This document shows positions 10,525 to 22,089 of a stretch of DNA of 64,000 bases, one piece after another. The position numbers and the translations under genes are program-made. The stretch covers positions 13,246,293-13,310,292 of the forward strand of contig NC_079514.1 of NCBI RefSeq assembly GCF_000801105.2. Reading direction: 5' to 3'. The notes beneath the pieces are model-generated. The model made no database searches, was not told the origin of the DNA, and saw only the letters and a program-made list of their open reading frames with translations. Position 1 is the first letter of the stretch. Each line of letters opens with the position of its first letter. This DNA comes from Raphanus sativus. Its lineage: Eukaryota > Streptophyta > Magnoliopsida > Brassicales > Brassicaceae.

Positions 10525-11686
10525 CGAAAGGAGGAGAGGGTTTATGATTTGGGTATAGATGTGAGGGTTTTACTTTAATAAGGCTAATTATACGACCGAC
10601 AGTCTTAAAGGCCCATCACTAAATGTAAGGAGGGCCAATAGGATTCCAGAAAACAAATTATCAAAGTAACCGATTTATTTTACCGTGATGATCAAACTAA
10701 ACAAAGTGAGTTTTCATTCGTATTTTATTAATTTCAGTAAATGATAAAAATAATCGTTTAGAAAATAAAATGTAACTATATACTCCTTATTATCCAATCA
10801 ACATTTGTTAAAAAAATATTTGTCAAATGATGATACTATATGTGTTCTTTGCTCAATGTTCTTAGAGCATTTATATTTACAATTTATCATTTTAATAAAA
10901 AATTTGTATAATTAATATATTTTTGTTTAATAATACCATGAACTTATGTTGGCATCAAAAAATAATTTTCTATTTTAAAATAAAATTTACTATTATTTTA
11001 AAATAATTTAATAAGAGTGTATGAATTTTGCAATGTGCTGCTTCTGCAACATGCTAATTTTATAACATATAACTACTATTTTTATCATCAGTTCTGCCAA
11101 TCAACATCCCTAGATTTGTTAAAAATAATGTTTTTTTAGGTAACAATTATTGCTTCATGTTTTGAGATCTCAGCATCGCTTTGCTTGAATTATTACATGT
11201 TTCATAGTTACATTATTAGTTTGGTTGATGATGAAGGCAAAATCATCTTCTAAATCACTGAAATTATAAATTTAGCCGATACAGAATTGGTTACTGATCG
11301 CTGGTAGTTCCATACCCACATTAGAGAACACTCAACCTCTTGTAGATTAAACGTTTGGAGTAGTGATCTGACAGAAACATTAGACAAGGCTCACTACTGA
11401 TCATTTCAAAAGGAGTCATCTAGACAAATGTAATGCATAAAATCCTTATACAAACAAGGATCTTGCCTGCTTTTTTTCTCCTTTTTTTTGTTATATCATA
11501 CACTAAGGACTCCTCATGAAGTTTTAATCGTTTGCTTCTTGTTTTACATATTCACACACCACACTTCAAGAGAAATCCACTCCATAGCTCATAAAAGCCA
11601 TGGAGTGGGCTTAAACATCTGTTTCTTGTGCGTCCTGTGTACCAGCCCTGGCTATTGTTCCATACATATGTTTACACTTAATTTTC
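10525..11686. other. Promoter of prohibitin and 3' region of the first GTE8 gene
   Basis: No gene is seen. From about 11030 rightwards the sequence is duplicated near 28583 onward, including the GTE8 3' UTR; left of 11030 that similarity fades. The counterpart of Arabidopsis At3g27270 (a TLC-domain protein) is not found here. Confidence 0.4.
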
Positions 11687-14600
11687 TCAATCGATTTCAC
11701 CTTCTTCCACGTCTGTGGCTAGCTTTGGAACAGCAGGAGGAGCCTCGGGTTCTTCTTCATCATCATCTTCTTTCATGTACAATCCGAGTTGCTCAAGAGG
11801 GTTCATTCCTCTGATGTTGAAACTTCCCAGGGCGTCTAAAGTTCTCTCGGGGCTGATTTCATCTACTGAGCTAAGTAACTGCTCCGGCGCACTCGATCTC
11901 AGCATCTCTAGGTCCTCTAGGAACCGCGAGTTCTCGTTGATCTCTACAGTTTTCTCCATCTGCATCAAAGTCAAAACATGTGGTGGAACATTTTATTGAC
12001 TGTTCTCAGAGTTTGTGATCCTTGTAATGCAGAGAGGTTTGTTATGTAATGTACCTTCAATAAAGCTTGGCGAGCGGCTTCTCTTTCAACTTCTCTCTGC
12101 CGCTTAGACTCGGCAGCAGCTTCTGCAGCGGCCTCTGCTTCAGCTTGGCGACGAGCATCTTCAGCTGCCTCTGCCTCAGCTTGTAGCCGTGCTCTCTCTG
12201 TCAACACAAAATAGAAGTTTTTTTCAGTTAGAAGAACATAAAACTAAAAACTTGTTATCCGTAACAAGGATCAGGTGACTTTATATCAACAACCTTTCTT
12301 CTTCTTCAGTTCGAGTTCTTCTCTTTCCTTGCGAAGCTTTTCCGGATCGCCCTTATTACTATTCTGCTCTCATGCAAAGTTCATATGTAAGCCATATAAA
12401 TTCCCAGGATCAATAGGAACTTTTTAAACTAATTTCAATAGGGAGTGTAAATCCAGTTAAGTCAAATAAAGATTAGGCTAAACTGAGGACAAGTAGACAG
12501 ACCGGTGGAAGTGTTTTCTCGCGTGCTTTTAAAATGATATCTGCAAACTTGTTCTTCAACAGCGCAGCTCTATATTTCTTCTCAGATGAAGCTGGATTTT
12601 CCAATGTATTTCCTAAAGCATTAAGTCTGTGAGATACTCACTTCATGACTCAACTAAATAAACTCTGCATCTCACCATCAGGCTGACCATCTCTTTCATC
12701 AGAACTAGGCTTTTGCTGAGATGAAATATCCATTTGCTCCGGAGCACCTTTAGATTCTGTAATCAATACACTAAAACTGTAAGAAACACTATTTGACAGT
12801 AATTTTGCGACCAGCCGCAATCACAACAACATCTATTACACTTCTCCACAGCAGCCAACTATACTTCGTTCCAGCAAAGTAATATACGATATAACTCATG
12901 AAAGAAATGAAATACAGGAAGCTGAGTAACACAGAGCAATCAGAGTAGAAAACCAACAAACAAAACCTCAAGCTTCTGATTTGAAAAGATTTTAAATACT
13001 CACCACTTCCATCAAGAAGACCATCAATCCTCGTATCTTCATCTCTTTGAGCCTCAGAATTTGTAGTTTCAGGTATCTGGAAAGTTATCAGTTGCGTGCT
13101 TTAGATTCATAACAAACTACACGCCTTGAAAAGCTAACATTGTAGATCATACCTTACAAGCACCTTCTTGGATCATGGGTTTAGCGTCACCAGATTGATC
13201 TTCAGAGCTCCCAGACTCAGAATCTGAAAAGTAATACCCAATTCAGTAAACACACAGAACTTGTTATAGCAACTGATACTACAGAAACCTACCAAACTAC
13301 CTATTGCATGCAAAAAAAAAAAAAGATTCTAGGTAAAACCTAATAAAAATATGAAACTTGATAGACAGGAAATATATTTGAGCAACCAAATGATCATATG
13401 GTAAAACAAAAACGGAAACGCTACAAATATCATTGATATTAACATGAGAGCGGAGGCACTGTGTAAAGGTTCGGATACAAACATGAGTCAGTGGTATATT
13501 GTGCGATCCATAAAGAACCTATAACAAGCAAGTTTTCTAAAGGAGTAGAGAATTTTATATGGATTACGGACTAACCACTGGAGCTCCTTGAGATAGGAGG
13601 TTCGTTTCCACCAACATACTCATCAGCCATTTCATTCCCTAGAAAGAAACAGAGAAGCAGAGCGACGGTAAACAATAAAAAATGGTGGACAGAGATCACT
13701 GCAAGTAAGAATCCAGAACATAATATGTAACGCAGATTCTGAGTTTCACCTCGTTGCAGCAACGAATTGCTAGGTCCTGGTCCATTGAGAAGCTACAAGA
13801 AAAGAAATTACGACCCTTCTCAGTAATTTGAGTTTGAAAATTTGTTCAAGCAGGTGAGATGACAATTACTACCTCTATTTCGCATGGTTCAACGTTCGAC
13901 TGCTTTGCTTCTTTCTCTTGGATATGTTCATCCAGAAGCTTTTTAAGACTGAACAGTACTTCATCACTGAGAACATCGATGTCTATCTCGATTTCATCTT
14001 CTGCAATTTCTCCTCCATTTGAACTGTGTTTCTTCAAGAAGTCAATGATCTGCGCAGGAAGTTCCTCCAGTAGTGACTCGAGCTGTCTCCCCAATCTATG
14101 CCTCTCCTCTGCTGTCATAAGTGGTTTTACTGGTTTAGGAACACTCTCTCTAACAGGAGAAACCATCTTTCTCTTCTTCGCCGGAGGAACACATACAGCA
14201 GTCCTCTTCGCTTCACGAGCTTCCAATGTGGTTGCAGACAGAGTCACTGGTAGTTTCTTCTCAATGAGTTTCCACCGCGCTTCAAACAGTTTACTTAGGA
14301 TATCCCCCATAATGTGAACGTCATGTCCAGGAGGGTTATAAGTCATCGCGTTTGTAAACGTAAGCCTCACATCAGCAGCAAACTCATGTGGGCTTGAGTA
14401 CACACCAGACGCTAAGTTCTTCTTTATCGTCCCCAAGTCCATGGGACGCTTGATGATAGTGAGATAGTCTGGTATGTTAAGCTTCACTACATCAACCGGC
14501 GCCTGAAAAATCCAAGAATGCGGATGGGACCATATCTTTTTCAGCAGCGTGTCACATTGCTTCATCAGCGTCAAGCTAGTAACGCTAGGAATAGACTCTT

Positions 14601-16028
14601 TCGAGGAAGACTCAAACTTCCCAGTTGAGCCACGGTTCCATCCCCGAGAAGCCGTCCCAGGCTGATGCCTAACATTCTTTCCCGGCCCCATTGCAAAATC
14701 AGATGGCCTCTTAGAACTGCTGACTCGGGATGACGGCTTTTGAGCAGAGTTAAACCCAACCCTAGCACTAGTAGACGACACAGAGGGTGTGTTCAACCTC
14801 TGCAACTCAGCATTCTTAAGTACTATCTTAGTCTGCTCTAGCTCCAGTTTGAGCCGATGAATCAAATCTTTCCTCTCAGATTGTGACATGTTGTACAAAG
14901 AAATGACTTGTCTCTGGACACCGTAAGGATCTTCATCATCAGAACTCAGCTTAACAGACTTTCGTGCAGGAGTGCTTGAATTCTCAGATGCAGTAACCTC
15001 GGTATCAATCTGCGCAGAGCTTCCAGAGCCCTCTGATTCATCAGGCGCCTCCTCGAAAGTATTCCGATAATACCCTCCTGGGAACGCAGCACTCTCAACC
15101 ATTTTTTTGGACAAGAAAGAACGTCAACAAATATATAAAACCCTTCCCCGCTTCTAAAAGTTCACAATTTGCAAGAGACCTGCATCACATATCAACAGCA
15201 ACTAATACTTACCCCTCAAAAACTCACAGAGATAGTTTCTATTCCCATTTCAACAGATAAAGTTACTCAAAATTAAGACAGTGGCAACAAACTTGTAGTG
15301 ACACAAACAGCCAGATCTAAACAATGTGTAATCTAGTGTTCTAAAAGTCACCACCTAGACGGTAAATAGGACCTAAACAAAAACGAACTATTTTAAAATC
15401 AGGCTAGCCATTCAAAAAAATCGGTCTAGACACCCGCAAAGCGATTTCTTGAACGCTGGAATATGACTGGTAAGATGAAACCCCTTGGCAACCCTAATTT
15501 CACTTTATATAGTTTTTGGAGCCCTAATCTGATGCCAAATCAAATAAAACCTTCTTTTCCAGCTCTAGTCATTCAATTTAACAAAAACCCATAACCAAAA
15601 CAGATTGAATGTTACCATTAGCAGCTTGCAATAGCTGAATCGTTGTCACAAGCCCTCTCCTCAACGGAAATCAACTTCAAATCAAACCAAGACAGGAACT
15701 TTGAAAACCTCAATCAACCTCACATGCGAGCACTCCACGAAAGAAGCAAATCAAAGGGAAGCAATTATTCCGGGGAAGGAGGGGGGATTTACAGAAACCC
15801 TAGAAAAAAAATTCGCCCCCAAAGATCCGTGAACCAAACCAAACGCGTCACGAAGCAGAAGAAGACTGAAACAACAAACCCTAGAATCTCGAATCTCGAC
15901 TTACGGAAACAAACCCAGAAACTCTCGAGATCGAATCGTCGGCGATTTTATAAAAATATCAGAGCTTTTTGCGTGAGAAAAAAAAAAATAAGGCTGAAGA
16001 CGGAACCAAGTCGGGGGTGGACAAAAGC
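11030..16028. repeat. Tandem segmental duplication, copy A
   Basis: This 5-kb block and the block at 28583-33534 are collinear and in the same orientation. Both contain a complete GTE8 gene plus its 3' flank and 5' leader. Left edges share CTGCAACAT and TCAGTTCTGCC segments; right edges share GAACCAAGTCGGGG followed by ACAAAAGC. Exons are nearly identical while introns and leader carry small indels, so the duplication is not brand new. Confidence 0.9.
11687..15102 (-). CDS. GTE8: GTE8 bromodomain-NET protein, tandem copy A
   Basis: Ten exons keep one frame: 13873-15102, 13750-13792, 13576-13638, 13153-13223, 13004-13076, 12676-12756, 12503-12612, 12294-12363, 12055-12197 and 11687-11959, giving 718 residues. 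The ATG at 15102 ([20 protein letters not shown]) matches the Arabidopsis GTE8 start. A bromodomain occupies about residues 175-280 and keeps the acetyl-lysine-binding Asn in [13 protein letters not shown] domain follows ([20 protein letters not shown] ... [15 protein letters not shown]). Then come an acidic serine-rich linker and a highly charged alanine/glutamate coiled-coil ending in an acidic tail, [11 protein letters not shown] proteins are nuclear BET-family readers of acetylated histones. Relative to copy B, a 12-bp in-frame loss changes [12 protein letters not shown] to PVTLSATT just after the bromodomain. No disabling change was seen. Confidence 0.93.
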
Positions 16029-16114
16029 TTATTTTATATTTTATATTTTATATTTTTAATATAAAATGTAGTTTAAAAATAAAAAAAATATTTGGGATAT
16101 AAACATATTTTATA
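15103..16114. other. Leader and promoter of GTE8 copy A
   Basis: The minus strand carries a leader-like region matching the one upstream of copy B (32560-33530), including segments with TTCCGGGGAAGG and AACCCTAGAA. The similarity ends at about 16028. The following 85 bp are AT-only runs leading to the Helitron start. Confidence 0.5.
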
Positions 16115-16261
16115 TCTTATTATATAAAACTTGGTTCTTCAAAGTTACTAATTAACACGATCGCGACACGTGGCAATTATAACTTTAAGATTGTGACATG
16201 TGTTAAAATATATATAAGTAAATAATATCAATCTTATTTTTTTTAAAGATTAAACCAAAAT

Positions 16262-17040
16262 ATTTAAAAAACTGTTTAAAATGCTAATTTTCTTTTATTC
16301 AAATCCTAATTTAAAAGGTAATTTAAAAGGTCATAACAAAAAAATTGTCATTTAAAACGATTTACAAAAAAACAATTATTATTAAACCAAAAAATGTAAA
16401 AGACTGATTAATGCTAATTTTCTTTTATTCAAATCTTAGTTAAAAAGGTCATAAACCAAAAAAACTTATTATATAAAAAAGAAAAATTTAAAAGACTTTT
16501 TAATGCTAATTTTCCTGTATTCAAATCACAACTAAGAAGTTCATAACCCAAAAAAATTATTTACATATGAAAAGATTTTAAAAGTAAAAGTAAATAAAAA
16601 GTAAAGATAACTATGAAAGAAATAAAAAACAACTGTTAAAAATATTAAATAATGCTAAATTTTCTTTATTCAAATCATAATTTAAAAGATCATAACCAAA
16701 AAAAATTGTCATTTAAAAACGATTTAAAAACAATTATTATTAAACCAAAAAAATGTAAAAGGCTGATTAATGCTAATTTTCTTTTATTCAATCTTAGTTA
16801 AAAAGGTCATAAACCAAAAAAAAATATTATTATATAGAAAAGAGAAATGTAAAAGACTTTTTAATGCTAATTTTCCTGTATTAAAATCCTAATTAAGAAG
16901 CTCATAACCCAAAAAAAATTATTTACATATAAAAGCGATTTAAAAAAAAGTAAAAGTAAATAAAAAGTAAAGATAACTATGAGAGAAATAAATAATAAAA
17001 AAACAATTGTAAAGAAATATTAAATGCTAATTTTCCTTTT
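16262..17040. repeat. Direct repeat of about 370 bp in the Helitron 5' region
   Basis: The sequence 16262-16640, marked by TGCTAATTTTCTTTTATTC and ATCATAACC/CATAACCCAAAAAA blocks, recurs at about 16640-17040 with small changes. Within each copy the same TGCTAATTTTC block itself appears two to three times. Confidence 0.7.
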
Positions 17041-17433
17041 TAAAAAAAGTGAAAGAGTGTTTAATGTTAATTTTACTGAATTCAAACCCTAATTAAAAAG
17101 ATCATAACCCAAGAGGAAAAATGATTATTCACATCTATATATAGAACTAAGCTCTCTCATATTTGTTCAGGCAACCAAAAATAAGTGTTGCTTCAAAAAA
17201 TATACAAGGTTAGGTTTTATATCCTGAACTTGACATGTTCTTCTTTAATACGTTTAGTTGTGATTATGGTTATTGTTGTGTTCGTCCTATTTTTTATGAC
17301 TTTTAGTTGTGATTATGCTTATAAAATATGTTTATTTATGTTGTGTTGGGTGACGATGCTATGCTTATTATTTCTGTGTGTTTCAACTATGCTTATTTAT
17401 TATGACTATTTACAAGGAATTTTCAAGAAATAA

Positions 17434-19480
17434 TGGTTTCAGCAAGTTATTTAACTCTAGAAAGTGGGAAGCCAGAAATTTAAATAAGAATAATGAACTT
17501 ATGGGAATGAATTTTCTCCTACTCAATGAGAAGGTTAATTTTTTTAACTTTTTTGGTTTAAATCTTATATAATTTTATTGAACTTGTCCTAAGCAGCAAA
17601 TTTATGATAAGCAAATCGTTTCTAGTCGTAAGATATTTTCTGAATAAACAAAAAGAACAAACCGCCATGGATGTTGTTGATGATCTTCGTTGTCGCCGGG
17701 GAAGAGAGTGATCTTAGATTATGACACATGGTTATATAAAGCTTGTTGTTGATGAACAAACCGACATTTTTATATAAAGCTTGATTATTCAAAGTTACTA
17801 ATTAACAGAATTGTGACACATGTCAATTATATATCTAAGATTATGACATGTGTTAATTTATCTCATAATTAAAAACATATATATTAAGATAATGACAAAA
17901 ACGAATTTTAATAAAAAGTAACTATAAAAATTATTAATAGTAATTTTTCCATTTTTGAAATCTAAAAAAAAAGATTATTTGATAGTAATTTTTCTTCAAA
18001 TAAATTTACATGTGTTTAAATATATAATGATTAAAAATATATATACTTAGATAAAAAAAATGAATTTTAAAACGAAAATTACCATATACTTTTATATAAT
18101 TATTTTGGTTATAATATAAAAGGAAAATTAATACGGAATCATTTATTTTAATTTTTTAAAAATATGTTTTGGTTATATTATAAAAAGAAAAGTACTATTG
18201 AATCATTTATTTATATAATTATAATAATTATTTTTTGTTAAAATTATTTATATTGACACCTTTTTAATTAAATAAGTTATAATATCATGTTCATTATCAA
18301 CAAAAATAAATAAGGAAAAAAGCTGAAAAATAAGGAAAATTACGTATTTGTTAATTAAATTTTATTATATAAAGCTTGGTTCTTCAAAGTTACTAATTAA
18401 CATGATTGTGACACATGTCAATTATATATCTAAGATTATGACATGTGTTAATCTATCTCATAATTAAGAACATGTATATTAAAATAATGACAAAAACGAA
18501 TTTTAACAAAAAGTAACTATAAATATTATTAATAGTAATTTTCCATTTTTAAAATCCTAAACAAAAGAGTATTTGATAGTAATTTTTCTTCAAATAAATT
18601 TACATGTGTTTAAATATATAATGATTAAAAATATATATACTTAGATGATAAAAATGAAATTTTAAAAACGAAAATTACCATATACTTTTTATATAATTAT
18701 TTTGGTTATAATATAAAAGGAAAATTATTATGGAATCATTTATTTTATTTTTTTTAAAATATTATTTTGGTTATATTATAAAAAGAAAAGTACTATGGAA
18801 TTATTTATTTTATATAATTATAATAACTTTTTGTTAATATTATTTGTATTGACACCTTTTTGATTAAATAAGTTATAATATCATGTTCATTATCAACAAA
18901 AAAATAAATAAGGAAAATAGCTGAATATAAGGAAAATTACGTATTTGTTAATTAAATAATTTATAATATCATGTTTATCACCAGATTCTTTCCAAAATCC
19001 AAAAAAGATAATTGTAAAGGATTATTTGATATTAATTTCCTTATAAAAAATTTTGACATTTGTTAAAATATCTTATGATTAACAAAATATATAGGAAAAT
19101 AATAAAAACAATTTGTGTTTTAAAAAGTAATTTTTTGCAGGATTGAGTAAGAAAAATACCTGGTGAGTTTTCTTGCATGTTCTTTCACATCTTCACGTGT
19201 TATATGTTTTTTTGGTGTCACATGAGGAAATAATGAGAAGGTTAATTTTTTTTTTTTAACTTTTTAATTTTAGTTTACATTCTCTTATTGAAAAGTTTGG
19301 AGAATGATTACGCCGTCATTGAAATCTGCAATTTTAATGTGCAAGATTGCAATTGAAACTACAGAGTTTCAGATCATAAATTTCAACAAATACCTCAGAT
19401 ACCGTCTGGAAATTTTTGATTCTGAAATTATTAAGATTTAGACCACGTGAAAGACTCAACATACGATTTATATGGTAAGA
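17434..19480 (+). pseudogene. RPA-like (DUF223/OB-fold) Helitron gene, 5' fragments
   Basis: Around 17460-17530 one frame reads KWEARNLNK...MGMNFLLLNEK and around 19291-19400 another reads KSLENDYAVIEICNFNVQD, then NYRVSDHKF, both resembling the first OB fold of Helitron-borne RPA1-like proteins. The second piece has an in-frame TGA at 19354-19356. The pieces are separated by duplicated AT-rich DNA. The family match is by pattern only, with no alignment. Confidence 0.5.
17773..18965. repeat. Tandem duplication (about 595 bp) of a Helitron-like 5' end
   Basis: Two consecutive copies start with TATATAAAGCTTG...TCAAAGTTACTAATTAACA at about 17773 and 18362 and run through the same AT-rich body, including ATTATTTTGGTTATAATATA and TATCATGTTCATTATCAAC. 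Their first 60 bp match the Helitron start at 16115. Confidence 0.8.
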
Positions 19481-20115
19481 TTCTTTTGGTCAGTTATTTC
19501 TTTATATATCTCCCCTTATGTATCTTTCTTTCAACCTATTGCCTATTTTTAATTAATTTTCCTTGAAATAATCCTATTCACTACAAGAGAACAACACTTT
19601 GGCGAGGAAAATTAACGAGGAAATAAAATCCTCGTAAAATTGAATCGACTTTACGAGGAAATTACAAAGAAAGAACAAAACGTCGTTATTTCCTCGTAAA
19701 GTAACGAAGAAAACATTTCCTCATTAAAACAACGTAAAGTTACGTGGTTTTAACGAGGAAATTCTCTTTCCTCGTTAAAACCACGTAAAGCTTGCATCAT
19801 CTTTACGAGGAAATGAGGAAATAGAGTTTCCTCGTAAACACAACGTAAATTCGCGTCTTCTCTACGAGGAAATGTTTTACGTGATTTTAACGAGGAATAC
19901 TAAAGCACATTTTTTTTGCTACCTACCTATTCCTCGCAAAACTTCAACTACCAGATTCGAAAATTTTCTATAAACACTACAAGAAAACATGTCTGTTGCA
20001 AGGGAAAAAAGCATCGCAATTCCGTTGCAAATCGCGATTTGCAACGAATTTGCAAGGAAAGTCGTTTCCTTGCAAATCCTTACTCGCAAATAAAAAACGC
20101 TCGCAATACCCTCGC

Positions 20116-20345
20116 AAATTTGCAACGGAATATGGTTCGTTGCAAATTTGCAACGGAATATGGTTCGTTGCAAATTTGCAACGGAATATGGTTCGTTGCA
20201 AATTTGCAACGGAATGTGGTTCGTTGCAAATTTGCAACGGAATGTGGTTCGTTGCAAATTTGCAACGGAATATGATTTGTTGCAAATTTGCAACGGAATA
20301 TGCTTCGTTGCAAATTTGCGACCGAAAATGGTTTATTGCAAATTT
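20116..20345. repeat. 28-bp subterminal tandem repeat array of the inner CACTA element
   Basis: About eight head-to-tail copies of a 28-bp unit, each containing the palindromic core TTGCAAATTTGCAA followed by CGGAATATGGTTCG. The first units are nearly identical and the last two decay. Probably clustered transposase-binding sites. Confidence 0.9.
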
Positions 20346-22089
20346 TCGATAGATTTACGAAATACAGTTTCTTCGCGACTTTTTGAAAAATATTGTTTTT
20401 GCTATTATTTATATTATCAAAATTGAAAAAAAAAACAAAAAAAAAACACAAAATACAATTTTATATTTCCTCGCAGTTCATTGTAACTAATTTTATAAAT
20501 CGTTTTACAATTAAATCCGGTTTACAAACTAAACCAGAATTAAAAAAAAAAAAAGTAAAACCAGAAAAAAAAAACTAAATCTAATCTTGAAGCTTCAAGC
20601 CGCGTCCCAACCTCAAGTCGTGTGACGTGTGACGTGAATCCAACGACCACCACATTTACCACAAATCGTCTTAGTCTTCTTCTAGCAAATCCAACGACCA
20701 CCGTATCATCTTCTTCTGCCGCAAAAACTCCTTTATAAGGAACAAAGATATGTTGCCAAAAAAAAAAAAAAAGGAACAAAGATAAAGTGAGAACGAAAAC
20801 ACACGCACACAGATAGAAAGAGAGAGAGAGAGAGAGAGATTACACAGGAGGAGACGAGGAGAGGAGGAACTGTGGCGAGGAGGTGACGATGGCCACGGGC
20901 TAGAGCTCGGCAGCGATGGGCCTAGAGCTTTCCATCTCTTCTGTCTAAAAATCACAAGAAGCAAGATTAGATCTGGTGGAGCTTAAAAGTACTTCGTTTG
21001 CAACAAAAATATATGTAAAGGGCTTCTTCTTCTACTTACCTTTAACGATTATTTCTGGTGAAGATAAAGAGAACTGGTTCTTGAACCTTATCTGTACACT
21101 TTCTCCTTCTCCAATGCTCTTTTATGGTGAGGAACTCTGGTAACTGAAATGGTAAAGTCAAAATCTGAGAGAGAGAGACGATTGGAAAAGCAGAGAGAAT
21201 GATAAAGAAAGAAATGTGGGAGAGAAGAAAAGAAATCTGATTCGTTGGATTAAATGTATTCTACGGACAAGATTAGAATCCTTGCACATGTGGCTAGACC
21301 AATCACAATTTTCCTTGTTTTCTTTTAGTTTTTATTTATCTTTATAAGTATCTTGTTATTAGAGAACGAGGTAAGGTTTAAATTTTAATGGTTCGTAGGT
21401 TTGTGTTTCATGATGCACAAAATTTTTTTTTGTTAATTTGATAACTTTAGTAAGTGTTATGAATTATTTTACTTATATTATTTACTTTTTATTAGTATTT
21501 AGTGTTTTAGATTTCATCATTATTTTAAAATATACTGATTTTATTTAAAGTTTATAAAGTGTATAATTTTATGATTTAGTTTAAAAAGTGTTATAACTTT
21601 TGGAGTGTTGGATATTAGCTTCAGTATATGATTTTTGTTTAATTGTTAAGTTTTAATGTATCATGATATAGAGTTTAGAATATGATGTAGGACTTAGAGT
21701 ACATGAAGGGTTTGAAATATATAGTTTAGGGTTTAGATTTAAGATTGAAGAATTTGAGTTTAAAAAGATTAGATTTAGAATTTAGGTTAATATTTGAGTT
21801 TTACCATTTATGTTTGAAGATTAAATTTATTATTATGTTATATGATTTAGTTTTAAGGTTTAGAGTTTAGGGTATACAAAACTAATTAGTGATTTGGGGT
21901 ATAGAGTTTATATATATATTCTAGGGTTGTAGATATAGTGTTAGAGTTTAGATTACTGATTTTTTTGTGTTGTTTTGTGTTTTTTTTTTGGTTTTGAAGT
22001 GTCTAATGTAAAATTTTAAATTTTGTATATAGTTTGTGATATTATATATATTACAAAAATATTTTTTATTTAAATTTTGAGTTGGGAAA

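Noticed and set aside
13859..14317. Serine-rich 152-residue frame opposite GTE8 copy A (and its twin at 31307-31774)
   Set aside because: Antisense shadow of the GTE8 first exon; it appears in both copies only because the coding strand is conserved.
15643..16059. 138-codon frame upstream of GTE8 copy A
   Set aside because: It runs antisense through the GTE8 leader; the copy B equivalent is broken, and composition is that of an untranslated leader.
20099..20345. Regular spacing of repeats considered as a CRISPR-like array
   Set aside because: The units are contiguous without unique spacers and lie at the end of a CACTA element in a plant nuclear genome.
19919..20451. Several overlapping open frames on both strands rich in CNLQ/CKFAT-like words
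   Set aside because: They are translations of the 28-bp repeat array; every frame stays open because of the repeat, and no start context, splice site or domain supports a gene.
20671..20964. Serine/proline-rich 97-codon frame in the inner CACTA element
   Set aside because: Driven by GA/CT microsatellite-like sequence; no recognisable domain.
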